Shown here piece by piece: positions 8,712 to 17,406 of a DNA stretch of 64,000 nucleotides. The stretch is from assembly GCA_900548545.1 (NCBI GenBank), contig URKX01000009.1, forward strand, positions 1 through 64,000, written 5' to 3'. Under the pieces are notes generated by a model. The model was not told where the DNA came from and did no database searches. It saw only the letters and a list, made by a program, of their open reading frames with translations. Source of the stretch: an uncultured Oscillospiraceae bacterium. GTDB taxonomy: Bacteria; Bacillota; Clostridia; Oscillospirales; Acutalibacteraceae. A program made the translations under genes and the position numbers. Within the stretch, counting starts at the first letter, position 1, and every line of letters begins with the position of its first letter.

Positions 8712-9638
8712 ATGCAGTTTCATCCGGAAGGCCATTTGATCGATACTTTTGAAAACCGGGCCTCGCTTCAAACCCCTGCCGCTTTGGCGGAAGCCATGCG
8801 GGATGGGAAAATCCTGGAGGCCAAAGCTGTGATGTGCGACTCGAAACATAACTTGATCGTTGACCTGAACTTTATGCGGGGGATCATCCCCCGGGAGGAG
8901 GGAGCTATTGGGATCAAGGACGGCTCCGTGCGGGACATCGCTATTTTGTCCAGGGTCAACCGCCCCGTGTGTTTTTTAATCCAAGATTTCACTCGGGACG
9001 AGTATGGAAGGATTACCGCCCTCCTTTCCCGCCGTGCTGCCCAAGAAAAGTGCCGCTCTGAATTTATCTGTTCCCTCTGCCCCGGCGATGTTGTCGATGC
9101 CCGGGTGACCCACATTGAGCCCTTTGGTGTTTTTACAGACATCGGTTGCGGGATCGTTTCCCTGCTGCCGATTGACTCCATCTCTGTTTCCCGGATTGAC
9201 CATCCCCGGGAACGATTCCTGGTGGGTATGGACATCCGGGCCGTGGTGAAGTGCCGCGACCGCAGCCGTGTCACCCTGACCCACAAAGAGCTGTTAGGCA
9301 CTTGGGAGGAAAACGCCGCCAAGTTCCGGCCTGGGGAAACAGTGGGAGGAATCATCCGCAGCATAGAGAGCTACGGGGTTTTTGTGGAGTTGACCCCCAA
9401 TCTGGCGGGCCTGGCTGAAGTAAAGGAAAACATCTACCCCGGCCAGCAAGCCAGCGTGTTTATCAAGAGCATCCTTCCCGGAAGGATGAAGGTAAAACTG
9501 ATTATCATAGAAACGTTTGACCCAGAACCCAAGCGCCCCAGCCCACCGGAATACTTTTTCCATGGTGACCATATGGATGAATTCCTCTACTCTCCGCCTC
9601 AGTGCGAAAAACAGATTGCCACGATCTTTAGCCGGTAA
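8712..9638 (+). CDS. S1 RNA-binding domain protein (ribosomal S1-like)
   Basis: A 308-residue protein with two recognisable S1 (OB-fold) domains at about residues 125-185 (GDVVDARVTHIEPFGVFTDI) and 208-265 (GETVGGIIRSIESYGVFVEL). An N-terminal region (about 35-115) contains a weaker S1-like segment, ending in a short C-terminal tail. Such proteins in Clostridia are usually annotated as 30S ribosomal protein S1 homologues; a role in RNA binding or translation is inferred. The frame is open 49 codons upstream, but the ATG at 8712 has GAAAGGAAG eight bases before it. Confidence 0.8.
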   Translation: MQFHPEGHLIDTFENRASLQTPAALAEAMRDGKILEAKAVMCDSKHNLIVDLNFMRGIIPREEGAIGIKDGSVRDIAILSRVNRPVCFLIQDFTRDEYGRITALLSRRAAQEKCRSEFICSLCPGDVVDARVTHIEPFGVFTDIGCGIVSLLPIDSISVSRIDHPRERFLVGMDIRAVVKCRDRSRVTLTHKELLGTWEENAAKFRPGETVGGIIRSIESYGVFVELTPNLAGLAEVKENIYPGQQASVFIKSILPGRMKVKLIIIETFDPEPKRPSPPEYFFHGDHMDEFLYSPPQCEKQIATIFSR

Positions 9639-9684
9639 CCGGCCCGGAGGTTCTTCCCGAAACTGGTCCCAAAAAAGATATATC

Positions 9685-9719
9685 AGTCAAGGGCACCCCT
9701 TTTAGGGGTGCCCTTGACT
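9685..9719. terminator. 15-bp perfect hairpin, probable terminator
   Basis: Bases 9685-9699 pair perfectly with 9705-9719 around a five-base loop TTTTA. It lies 46 bases after the S1-protein stop. No U-run follows directly on either strand, so termination is likely but unusual; an mRNA-stabilising hairpin is the alternative. Confidence 0.5.
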
Positions 9720-9787
9720 TCATTGAGAAAGGGCGGTGGATTTTTCGAGAACATTTCTTCCAGTCCGTCACCTAAAATTCGCATTTT

Positions 9788-9820
9788 CTTTAGACTGCCT
9801 TTAGATGAGGGAGGTATCTT
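9788..9820 (+). promoter_or_regulatory. Response-regulator box and promoter of the two-component operon
   Basis: CTTTAGA (9788-9794), CTGC, CTTTAGA (9799-9805) is a direct repeat with an 11-base period, followed after nine bases by the -10 TATCTT (9815-9820). It overlaps where a -35 would be, as for PhoB/OmpR-type activators. The same layout recurs at the efflux promoter at 14033-14065, which suggests autoregulation by the adjacent regulator. Confidence 0.65.
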
Positions 9821-9853
9821 AAAGAGTAGAAATAGAATGGAAGGAGAATAACT

Positions 9854-10528
9854 ATGCGGCTTTTGATTGCGGAAGACGACACACGGCTTCTGCGCTCCCT
9901 CACCCATATTTTAGAGCGTGAGCGGTACCTGATAGACGGGGTAACCAACGGGGAGGATGCACTGGCTTATGCCGAGACGTCAGAGTACGACGGATTGGTA
10001 CTCGACATTATGATGCCAGGTCTGGACGGGGTAACTGTCTTAAAACGGCTGCGGATGAAAGGTGTGGACACACCGGCGCTGTTTCTCACCGCCAAAGCAG
10101 AGGTGGCTGACCGGGTAGAGGGCCTGGATGCCGGAGCAGATGACTACCTGGCAAAGCCTTTTGCCGTGCCGGAATTACTGGCCCGCGTACGAGCCATGCT
10201 CCGTCGGAAAGCTGCCTTTACCCCAGACCTGATCCGGGCTGGAAAACTGGCCTTAAACCGTTCTACCTACGAGCTATGCTGGCAGGACAAATCTCAACCT
10301 TTGAGCGGCAAAGAACTCCAAGTGATGGAGATGCTTTTAGAGCGGCCAGGGTGTGTGATCTCCCCTGACCAGCTGCTGTCCCACGTATGGGGCTGGGACA
10401 GTCCCGTAGAGGTAAGCGTGGTATGGGTCCACATCTCTAACCTGCGGAAAAAACTGGAGAAGCTGGGGGCTTCTGCCAACATCCGCTTTTTGAGGGGAGC
10501 GGGCTATGTGCTGGAGGTAGGGATATGA
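9854..10528 (+). CDS. OmpR-family two-component response regulator
   Basis: A 224-residue regulator with a receiver domain (residues 1-115; phospho-acceptor Asp51 in VLDIMMPGLDG, acidic pair Asp8/Asp9, Lys101 in LAKPF) and a winged-helix OmpR-type output domain (about 125-222, ending IRFLRGAGYVLEV). GAAGGAG precedes the ATG. The stop overlaps the start of the sensor kinase by four bases, indicating translational coupling. The facing operon encodes a MacB-type permease, and both promoters share a direct-repeat box, so it likely controls envelope-stress or antimicrobial efflux. Inducer unknown. Confidence 0.95.
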   Translation: MRLLIAEDDTRLLRSLTHILERERYLIDGVTNGEDALAYAETSEYDGLVLDIMMPGLDGVTVLKRLRMKGVDTPALFLTAKAEVADRVEGLDAGADDYLAKPFAVPELLARVRAMLRRKAAFTPDLIRAGKLALNRSTYELCWQDKSQPLSGKELQVMEMLLERPGCVISPDQLLSHVWGWDSPVEVSVVWVHISNLRKKLEKLGASANIRFLRGAGYVLEVGI

Positions 10529-11736
10529 TCTACCGCCTGCGCCGGAAATTCATCTGGATCTGTACGCTGTCCTTTTTAGGGGTATTCGCAGCCCTGTTCT
10601 TCGGGATATCCCTCATCACCTATTTTCAAACTTGCGTCTCTCTGGATGACTCGGCAAATATCGTCTCGGAAAACAACGGGAAATTCCCGGACTTCCAGTT
10701 CCCTGCCTCTCAGGAGAAGCCCCGTCCCGCCGAGCGGGATCCGGAGGCTCCTTTTACCACCCGGTTCTTTACCGTCACCTTCCCGGACACGGGGAAGCCC
10801 GCTGTCAACGTGGGGTCCATCGCCAGCGTAAGCCAGGAGGAGGCGGAGGTTTTGGCCCGGCAGGCCCTGAGTGAGAACAGGGAACGGGGCTGGGTGGGGG
10901 AATACCGCTTTAAGGTGTGGGAATCTGAGGCGGGGATCACCGTAGTGTGCGTCAGCGGGACACTAATGCTCGACACCAACCGGGCCTTCCTTATGTCTGC
11001 GTGCTTAGTGTTCATTGGGGGAAGCCTGGCAGCGTTGTTGCTGGTGGTGGTGTTCTCCAAAAGGGCGGTGCGGCCTGTAGCAGAAAGCTACCAGCGCCAG
11101 CGGCAGTTTGTCACCGACGCCAGCCATGAGCTGAAGACCCCCCTCACACTGATACAAGCCAACCTGGACATTCTGGAGAGTGAGACAGGGGAAAGCCCCT
11201 GGATCTCTGACATGAAGGAAGAAACCGTCACCCTGACGAACCTGGTTCACCACCTGGTGAACTTGGCCCGTCTAGACGAGGAAGCCCCTTTACAGATGAA
11301 AAACTTTGACCTAGCCCAGGCGGTGTGGGACACGGCCTCTATCTTTGCCCCTGCGGCGGAGCGCCAGGGAGAAAGGCTTACCATGGAAGGCCCTTCCTCC
11401 CTGTGGTGGAAAGGGAATGAGGCCGCCGTTCGGCAACTGATATCCATCCTGCTGGACAATGCGGTGAAATACTGCGACCTGAACGGCACCATCCGGGTAG
11501 GGATCTCGGGAAAACGACGGCCAGTACTCACCGTGGACAACAGCTGCCAGCAGGTGGATGAGCTTCCCCTATCCCGGCTGTTCGACCGGTTCTACCGGGC
11601 AAACACGGCACGAACCTATGGCAGCGGGTTTGGGGTGGGGCTGTCTATCGCTAAAGGTATTGCCCAACGTCACGGCGGGGATATTACCGCCCTAAAACTT
11701 TCGCCGGGGGTCATCCGCTTCCGGGTAAAGCTGTAG
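10525..11736 (+). CDS. Two-component sensor histidine kinase
   Basis: A 403-residue membrane sensor kinase: one membrane segment at residues 10-33, an extracytoplasmic sensor region of about 120 residues, a second membrane segment at about 154-177, then a dimerisation domain with His201 in DASHELKTPL and a HATPase domain with LDNAVKYC (N box) and GFGVGLSIAKGI (G box). The extracytoplasmic part resembles a small PepSY-like fold only loosely, so no ligand is proposed. It is coupled to the response regulator by a four-base overlap and ends at a bidirectional terminator. Confidence 0.93.
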   Translation: MIYRLRRKFIWICTLSFLGVFAALFFGISLITYFQTCVSLDDSANIVSENNGKFPDFQFPASQEKPRPAERDPEAPFTTRFFTVTFPDTGKPAVNVGSIASVSQEEAEVLARQALSENRERGWVGEYRFKVWESEAGITVVCVSGTLMLDTNRAFLMSACLVFIGGSLAALLLVVVFSKRAVRPVAESYQRQRQFVTDASHELKTPLTLIQANLDILESETGESPWISDMKEETVTLTNLVHHLVNLARLDEEAPLQMKNFDLAQAVWDTASIFAPAAERQGERLTMEGPSSLWWKGNEAAVRQLISILLDNAVKYCDLNGTIRVGISGKRRPVLTVDNSCQQVDELPLSRLFDRFYRANTARTYGSGFGVGLSIAKGIAQRHGGDITALKLSPGVIRFRVKL

Positions 11737-11747
11737 CGAGCATAGAA

Positions 11748-11780
11748 AATGCCCTGGGAAAGCGTCCCAGGACATTTTTA
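11748..11780. terminator. Bidirectional terminator between the kinase and permease genes
   Basis: AATGCCCTGGGA pairs with TCCCAGGACATT (one mismatch) around AAGCG. A U-run follows on the plus strand and an A-run precedes it, so it can serve both converging transcripts. Confidence 0.8.
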
Positions 11781-11782
11781 TA

Positions 11783-12943
11783 TCACAGGGTGTGCAGTGC
11801 TTCAATGGGCCGGAGCCGGGATGCTTTGGCAGCCGGATATCCTCCAAAGACCACGCCGATGACAGCGCAGAACAACACCGCCGCAATACCCGTGGACCAA
11901 TCCAATGCCACAGAACCGCCGATGGTCAAACCGTACATGGCCACCGCCCCGGCAGATGCCAAAAGGCCCAAGAGGCCTCCCACCAGCGAGAGGATGCAGG
12001 CCTCGCAGAGAAACTGGGCCAAAATATGGCGGCGTTTGGCCCCCACCGCTTTGCGGATGCCGATCTCCTTGGTTCGCTCGGAGACGGCCACCAACATGAT
12101 GTTCATGATGCCGATGCCCCCCACCAGCAGAGAGATGGCAGCGATGCCGCCCAAAAGCAGGGACATGGTATTGTCCACCTCGTCCATGGCATCCAACACC
12201 TGGGACTGGTTGCTCACGGAATAGGCATCCTCATTGCGAGTGGCTTGCAACAGATAGTTTTCCACCGTATTCATGGCCCGGGAAACCGCCTCCTCGCTGG
12301 TGGCCTTCACGTGGAAGGCGCTCACACCCTTCTGCCCGGTGGCCCGCTGGGCCGTGGTGTAGGGAATGAGGATCTTGCTATCCTCCGAGCCAGCCAGACT
12401 GGACCCCTGCTCCTCCAGAACACCCACCACCTTGTAGTTACGTTCCCCTAAGGTGACAGTGCCTCCCACCGCATCCCAGGTGCCGAACAGGTCATAAGCA
12501 GCCTCAGTGCCCAGCACCGCCACCCGGGTGGCGTAATCCAGATCCGATTCTGCGATCGTCCGGCCACTCTGTACTGCGATCCCCTGCACGCTGAAGTAAT
12601 CTAGGGTGACGCCTACCACAGTGAAGAAGCCGGACTCATCTTTGTGGCTGGCCGTCTCGTTTTCAGAGATCACAGGGGCCACCTTCTGAATGGCGCCGGA
12701 ACCCGCCAAAGATTCCACTGACTCACGGGAAAGTGACACATCACCGCTGGTCACCGTGGCGGTGATAAGCTGGGATCCCATACTGGAGATGCTGTCATTA
12801 ATGCCCGCCGTGGCATTCTGGGTGATGGACACCAAAATAACCACCGCCATTACACCGATGATAATGCCTAGCATGGTGAGGAAGGAGCGCATCTTATGAC
12901 TTAAAATGGAACGCAGGGAGAGTTTCACGATTTTTTGGATCAT
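11783..12943 (-). CDS. MacB-type ABC transporter permease (FtsX domain)
   Basis: A 386-residue permease with the MacB layout: one membrane segment at residues 15-40 (MLGIIIGVMAVVILV), a MacB periplasmic-core region of about 210 residues outside the membrane, then three C-terminal segments of the FtsX domain including GGIGIMNIMLVAVSERTKEIG and IGIRKAVGAKRR. GGAGGTGG precedes the ATG at 12943; the longer open frame upstream is the end of the preceding gene. It appears intact. Its start overlaps the upstream stop by four bases, as expected behind an ATPase gene, but that ATPase survives here only as a C-terminal remnant. Confidence 0.9.
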   Translation of the reverse strand: MIQKIVKLSLRSILSHKMRSFLTMLGIIIGVMAVVILVSITQNATAGINDSISSMGSQLITATVTSGDVSLSRESVESLAGSGAIQKVAPVISENETASHKDESGFFTVVGVTLDYFSVQGIAVQSGRTIAESDLDYATRVAVLGTEAAYDLFGTWDAVGGTVTLGERNYKVVGVLEEQGSSLAGSEDSKILIPYTTAQRATGQKGVSAFHVKATSEEAVSRAMNTVENYLLQATRNEDAYSVSNQSQVLDAMDEVDNTMSLLLGGIAAISLLVGGIGIMNIMLVAVSERTKEIGIRKAVGAKRRHILAQFLCEACILSLVGGLLGLLASAGAVAMYGLTIGGSVALDWSTGIAAVLFCAVIGVVFGGYPAAKASRLRPIEALHTL

Positions 12944-13983
12944 AAGGCCACCTCCTTCGCAGAAAGGATCCCATCGCGGACATAGACTCTGCGCTGGGCC
13001 TGTGATGCAACATGAATGTCGTGGGTGATAAGGACAATGGTGTTCCCCGCCTGCCACAATTGCCGCAGGATGGCCACCAGGGTACCGCTGCCACTGATGG
13101 TTGTGTCCACGTCCCCGTAGGAAACGGCGGACACCTGATACGTTGTAGTGCTGACGGCCTGGGCAGTGGTACCCAACCGCTGGACGGCAAGGGTTACCAC
13201 TGCCACCACCAGGATCGCGATTACGATGGCCGCCACGGATTTGCCGATCCGACTTCTGTTCTTCCGGAAGCTGCGCGGCGCGGCTGTGAGGGCGGCGGCA
13301 GGGTGGGATTGTTCTGCCTGTTTAGCAAAGGGGATCCTCCCCATTCTTGTTTTTGGGCGAGTGCCCTGGCGCAGCTTCAGCCGGTGGCGCAAGGCTTCCT
13401 CAACCCGGATGGGGACGTCCATGGTTTGAAAAGCATCGCTTTGAGGACTCTTAAAATCCGTAAATAACCGTACCAAGGCTGCCCGCCGGGTCTTATCCAT
13501 CGAACCGTGGGAATCAATAATTTCCTTCTCCGCCCGCTTGATCAATGCCTCCACCTCCTCCTGGGAAGAACCAATGATCTCTGCCATGGCCCGGGAACTA
13601 ACCCCGCCGATAATATGGGTTAGGTATACGGGCCTCCTGTCCAGTGAGACAGCCCGCAGCTCCAGCCGGCAGACCTTGTACTGCGGGGAAAGCTGAGGAT
13701 CGGGCAAGTCACCCCAATCCCCATCGGGTTCCACGCCGTTTAAGTACCCCGTGAGGATTTCCCGGGAAAGTTCTTCCATAAAATCGCCAGTAGGCCGGGA
13801 ACTTGCTTCCCGGCAAGTTTGCAGTGCCCTCTCCCAAGAGGATAGCAGCAGCGGTACCGCCACAGCACTGTCCAGGGTAATCTCCTGACACAGGAACCAA
13901 GACCGGGCGAGGTTCTCGGTAATTAGCTTTTCTATGGTCTGGGGTTTGCCTTTTTTTAGGCTGGTGTACAGTTCTTCGTCCAC
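12940..13983 (-). pseudogene. Efflux adaptor (HlyD/MacA type) fused to the C-terminus of a MacB ATPase by an internal deletion
   Basis: The 347-codon frame is a chimera. Residues 1-205 are hydrophilic and resemble a degenerate sigma-70-type region (helix-turn-helix-like stretch at about 120-155). Residues 246-268 are one membrane segment. Residues 278-302 (TYQVSAVSYGDVDTTISGSGTL) match the opening of HlyD/MacA adaptors. From residue 303 the sequence changes to AILRQLWQAGNTIVLITHD, the last quarter of a MacB-type ATPase with its H-loop His; Walker A, signature and Walker B motifs are absent. The stop overlaps the permease ATG by four bases, the natural ATPase-permease coupling. The start is a GTG nine bases after AGGAGG. 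Roughly 1.5 kb of two genes is missing (estimate from family lengths). A real deletion or an assembly collapse are both possible. Confidence 0.75.
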
Positions 13984-14032
13984 AGTGGTTTCCTCCTACG
14001 GCTCAGCTTGCAGCAATCCCGCTGCTGTTTCC

Positions 14033-14065
14033 AGTGTAGCCGCCGTCCCTAAAGCCAGCCTAAAG
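14033..14065 (-). promoter_or_regulatory. Response-regulator box and promoter of the efflux operon
   Basis: On the minus strand CTTTAGG (14059-14065), CTGG, CTTTAGG (14048-14054), nine bases, then -10 TACACT (14033-14038). Repeat unit, 11-base period and nine-base distance to the -10 are identical to the two-component promoter at 9788-9820. Confidence 0.65.
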
Positions 14066-14627
14066 CCTATGTGAAGACGATCTGAACTTTGAAATCCCCG
14101 TTCAGCACATCCTTCAATATTTCAAATTCACCTGCGTCTTTGCCATTGCCAAACCAGCCCTCCCCTGTTCCGTGCCGCGTTCTCCCGCATCCACTCCCAA
14201 ACCCCACACTACAGAGCTGGACTTTGCTTCTGCTGTCACGTTTACTTTCCTCAAAAAGATGCAAACCAAAAAAGCCCCCGGGATTCCGGGGGCTTTTCAC
14301 GTTTTGAGAACAAAACAGACTGTCACGGATCGAGTTGAACCCGTGTTCAAAGGCGTTTTCTTCGCCAGGCAGCAGGAGAGACATATTATTTGCTCAGGCC
14401 GGAAGTAACACCACTAACAACAGACTTTGTTGGCACAGACAACGAGGTTCCCTTTGCTCAATGAATTTCAGGATATCTCCCTCAGTCCACGTCTATCCCC
14501 AAGAAAGGGAACGACGTGCCCACATGGTTCATGTTCTAACCACGGATGCACAATCTTGCCTTCAAAGATCTAATGATAGACCCCCACGCTGGCAATGGTT
14601 CCGGGATTTTCATAAGGCTTCCATAGT
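14066..14627. other. Intergenic region between the efflux and oligosaccharide loci
   Basis: No convincing gene was found. An open frame of about 105 codons on the minus strand at 14067-14384 runs through the terminator hairpin and has no ribosome site. The only defined element is the terminator at 14268-14297. Confidence 0.5.
14268..14297 (-). terminator. Terminator downstream of the esterase operon
   Basis: AAGCCCCCGG and CCGGGGGCTT pair around a short AT loop; on the minus strand it is followed by TTTTTT. It is about 330 bases past the esterase stop and probably ends that operon. Confidence 0.75.
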
Positions 14628-15413
14628 TTACACCTTATTAGAACCCATGGCCTTGTAAACATCTTTCCGGTCAATCCAATCCAAAAAAGCCTTGACCTCT
14701 ATATCCCAAATGGCAAACTCATGCTCGTAGCCAGGCAAATCGTCATACCGCAGTCGTGAACCTTTCCAGATGGGTTTTAAAAACTGGTAATATTTGCTAA
14801 CCTTTTCGTAGAGAAAATCCTTATCGCCAATACAGATGAACAGGTCTGGCAACTTCTTACCGCTGTTTAAAGCTTCTTCTGTCACCGAATAGCAATCCGG
14901 CATAAAGGCAGTGGGCATATCCGGTCTCCCCTGGTCAAGCTCTTCCTTTGTAAAGATTCCCGGGGAAAAGGCACCAATAGCGTTGTAACGCTCCGGATTT
15001 TGCAGACCGTGGATCAGAGACCCATAGCCGCCCATGGAAAGCCCTGCAATGTAGCGGTCCTCCGCTTTGGAGGAAATAGGAAAATAGTTTTCCACGAACT
15101 GGGGCAGCTCATACTCCAGAAAATCATAGAATTTGTCACCATATCCTGCGTTTACATAGGCCTTATTGCCAACGGAGAACGTCACCACAGCCATGCGGGC
15201 CTCTTCCGCATAGCGGTCGATACTAGTGAAGCGGTGCCATACCATGTAATCATTTCCATGGCCGTGAAGCAGATAAAGCACAGGGAATTTTTCTGGCAGC
15301 ACATGAGTGTGCTCTTGCTCCATGTTGCAAGGGGTGAAAGAGGGGAGCGTCACGGCAATATCCACGCCGTGTCCCAAAGTATAAGAAAAGAAATTACATT
15401 GAATCTGTGCCAT
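14628..15413 (-). CDS. Alpha/beta-hydrolase esterase (EstA/esterase D, CE1-like)
   Basis: A 261-residue cytoplasmic esterase. The oxyanion/lid stretch YLLHGHGN is at about residues 47-54, the nucleophile Ser126 in GLSMGGYG, an acid at about Asp199 (CIGDKDFLY) and His231 in GYEHEF. These match the tributyrin esterase/esterase D family that includes acetyl- and feruloyl-esterase relatives. The ATG at 15413 was chosen because GGAGGT lies eight bases upstream; a longer frame starts 36 codons earlier without such a site. It follows two sugar permease genes on the same strand, so removal of acyl groups from imported oligosaccharides is a reasonable inference. Confidence 0.85.
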   Translation of the reverse strand: MAQIQCNFFSYTLGHGVDIAVTLPSFTPCNMEQEHTHVLPEKFPVLYLLHGHGNDYMVWHRFTSIDRYAEEARMAVVTFSVGNKAYVNAGYGDKFYDFLEYELPQFVENYFPISSKAEDRYIAGLSMGGYGSLIHGLQNPERYNAIGAFSPGIFTKEELDQGRPDMPTAFMPDCYSVTEEALNSGKKLPDLFICIGDKDFLYEKVSKYYQFLKPIWKGSRLRYDDLPGYEHEFAIWDIEVKAFLDWIDRKDVYKAMGSNKV

Positions 15414-15542
15414 ATAACAGACCTCCATTCTATTCTCGGACAAGCTGATTGTGTCAGAAAAAAGCCGCCCCATATTATGATGTTCTGTCATATCTGAGAA
15501 ATCACGTTCGAGGCGATACAATCAACCTGTGTTTGTGACGTC

Positions 15543-16433
15543 TTAGCCCTTCACACCACCGATAACAATCCCCTTGACAAAGGACTTTTGGATAAAGGGG
15601 TAAACAATCATAATAGGCACCACGGCAACGACGGCAATAGCCATACGTACGCCAGCGCTGGGCAAAGAACCCAACTCAATGTTAATACCCTGCATCTGGG
15701 CGGAAGACTTCAAGAATTGTAGATTGTTCAGCATATTAGTCAGCACATTCTGGATGCTGTAATACTCCTGATGCTGCACAATATAGTACAAGCCGTTGGT
15801 CCAGTCGTTCCAGTAGGCCAAACCGGCCATCAGGCCGATTGTACCAATGATAGGCACTGAGATGGGCAACACCACATCAATCAAGGTACGCAACTCGCTG
15901 GCGCCATCCAAATGAGCGGCCTCAATGATGGCATCGGGTACATTAGTCTTGAAATAGTTCCGCATCAAAATCACATTGAAAGCGCTCATGAGAAAGGTGG
16001 GAATAATCATGGCGAAAATGGTGTCGCGGATATGGAAAACCTGAGAGTAAATAATGTAGGTGGGTACCAAGCCACCGTTAAACAGCATGGTGAAGAATAC
16101 CAAAAACGCAATGATGTTGCGGCCTTTCAGTTCAGGCCGAGACAGCGGATAGGCAAGCCCAATGGTAAACACCACGTTGCAGACAGTGCCCACAATGGTG
16201 ATAAAGAAAGTCATGCCATAAGCGCGGAATACAGTCTGGCCTGCCCGGAAGATATACTGGTAAGAGCCAAGGCTGAATTTCTCCGGGAAGAAGGAATACC
16301 CATTAGCAGTCAACACAGCCTCATCCGTAAAAGAGGCCATAACCAGCAACAGTAAGGGCAGCACACACATCAGTGACAGGATGACCAGCACTACATGAGG
16401 GATAATCCTAGAAAGTTTGCTTGATGTAATCAC
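15543..16433 (-). CDS. Carbohydrate ABC transporter permease (LplC/YtcP type)
   Basis: A 296-residue inner-membrane permease with six membrane segments. The loop that contacts the ATPase is present as EAAHLDGASELRTLIDVVLP at about residues 178-197, the EAA motif of the MalG class. The N-terminal part (VMASFTDEAVLTANGYSFFP) is typical of the LplC/YtcP branch, which handles complex oligosaccharides. The start is a GTG at 16433 with only a weak ribosome site, 25 bases behind the partner permease, suggesting translational dependence. No ATPase gene is nearby; such importers commonly share a MsmK-type ATPase. Confidence 0.9.
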   Translation of the reverse strand: MITSSKLSRIIPHVVLVILSLMCVLPLLLLVMASFTDEAVLTANGYSFFPEKFSLGSYQYIFRAGQTVFRAYGMTFFITIVGTVCNVVFTIGLAYPLSRPELKGRNIIAFLVFFTMLFNGGLVPTYIIYSQVFHIRDTIFAMIIPTFLMSAFNVILMRNYFKTNVPDAIIEAAHLDGASELRTLIDVVLPISVPIIGTIGLMAGLAYWNDWTNGLYYIVQHQEYYSIQNVLTNMLNNLQFLKSSAQMQGINIELGSLPSAGVRMAIAVVAVVPIMIVYPFIQKSFVKGIVIGGVKG

Positions 16434-16458
16434 TTGTAATTCACCCGTTTCCTGTAAA

Positions 16459-17406
16459 TTAGAACAATGCGCTGTCCTTGTCCACTTTTCTTACGACCAG
16501 GTTGGCGCCCAGCACCAGCACAAAGCCCAGAACGGACTGCAGGAAACCGGCGGCAGAAGAACGTCCCACGTCGTTAGACTGGATCAAAGCACGGAACACA
16601 TAGGTATCAATAGTCTGAGTGGCATCGAACAAAAGACCGTTGCTCATGGGCACCTGATAGAACAGACCAAAGTCAGAATAGAACATACGGCCGATAGCCA
16701 TGATGGTCAACGTGATAATGGTTGTTTTGAGGCAAGGCAGGGTGATGTGGCGAATCTGCTGCCAAGTACTGGCACCGTCAATCACAGCAGCCTCATAATA
16801 GGAATCATCGATGCCAATCAAGGTAGCATAATAAAGAATGGTGCTATAGCCGAAATTCTTCCACAAGTAGATAAAAATCAAAATCCACGGCCAGTAGCCG
16901 GAATTGGAATAGAAGCTAATGGCATCCTGTCCCAAAGGAGCCAAAATGGAATTGTTGATGAACCCTGTATCGGTTGACAAGAAGGCATAGCCCAAATAGG
17001 CCACAACTGTAATAGCGATCAGATAGGGAATCAAGATGGTGGTCTGATAAACCCGCATCATTTTACCCCTTACCTGAGAGAGCAGAATAGCAACCACAAT
17101 GGCTAACACCGTGCCAAGAACAATAAATGCTACATTATACAGCACGGTATTGCGGAAGATAACATAGGCCGCGTCGGTGCGGAACAGGTAACCGAAGTTA
17201 TCCAAACCACACCAAGGGCTTTGCCACACGCCGGTGGTGTAGTTAATATCCTTAAAGGCAAAGGTCAAGCCGAACATGGGCAGATAGTTGTTGATGGCCA
17301 GGTAAATCAGGCCAGGCAGCATCATAGCATACAGCGGCAGAGTGCGAACAAAATAGCCACTTTTTTTGACCTTTTTCCCCTCATTAGAGGGTACCATGGT
17401 AGACAT
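16459..17406 (-). CDS. Carbohydrate ABC transporter permease (LplB/YteP type)
   Basis: A 315-residue permease with six membrane segments and the EAA loop EAAVIDGASTWQQIRHITLP. It begins with a Lys-rich cytoplasmic head (EGKKVKKSGYFVRTLPLYAMM) and NYLPMFGLTFAFKDIN, typical of the LplB/YteP half. It pairs with the LplC-type permease at 15543 to form the membrane channel for the binding lipoprotein encoded upstream. AGAGAGGAAAG precedes the ATG. It is separated from the binding-protein gene by 257 bases containing a strong hairpin, a common way to keep binding-protein mRNA in excess. Confidence 0.9.
   Translation of the reverse strand: MSTMVPSNEGKKVKKSGYFVRTLPLYAMMLPGLIYLAINNYLPMFGLTFAFKDINYTTGVWQSPWCGLDNFGYLFRTDAAYVIFRNTVLYNVAFIVLGTVLAIVVAILLSQVRGKMMRVYQTTILIPYLIAITVVAYLGYAFLSTDTGFINNSILAPLGQDAISFYSNSGYWPWILIFIYLWKNFGYSTILYYATLIGIDDSYYEAAVIDGASTWQQIRHITLPCLKTTIITLTIMAIGRMFYSDFGLFYQVPMSNGLLFDATQTIDTYVFRALIQSNDVGRSSAAGFLQSVLGFVLVLGANLVVRKVDKDSALF

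Noticed and set aside
14067..14384. 105-codon open frame on the minus strand
   Set aside because: It reads through the terminator hairpin at 14268-14297, lacks a ribosome site and has no recognisable protein pattern.
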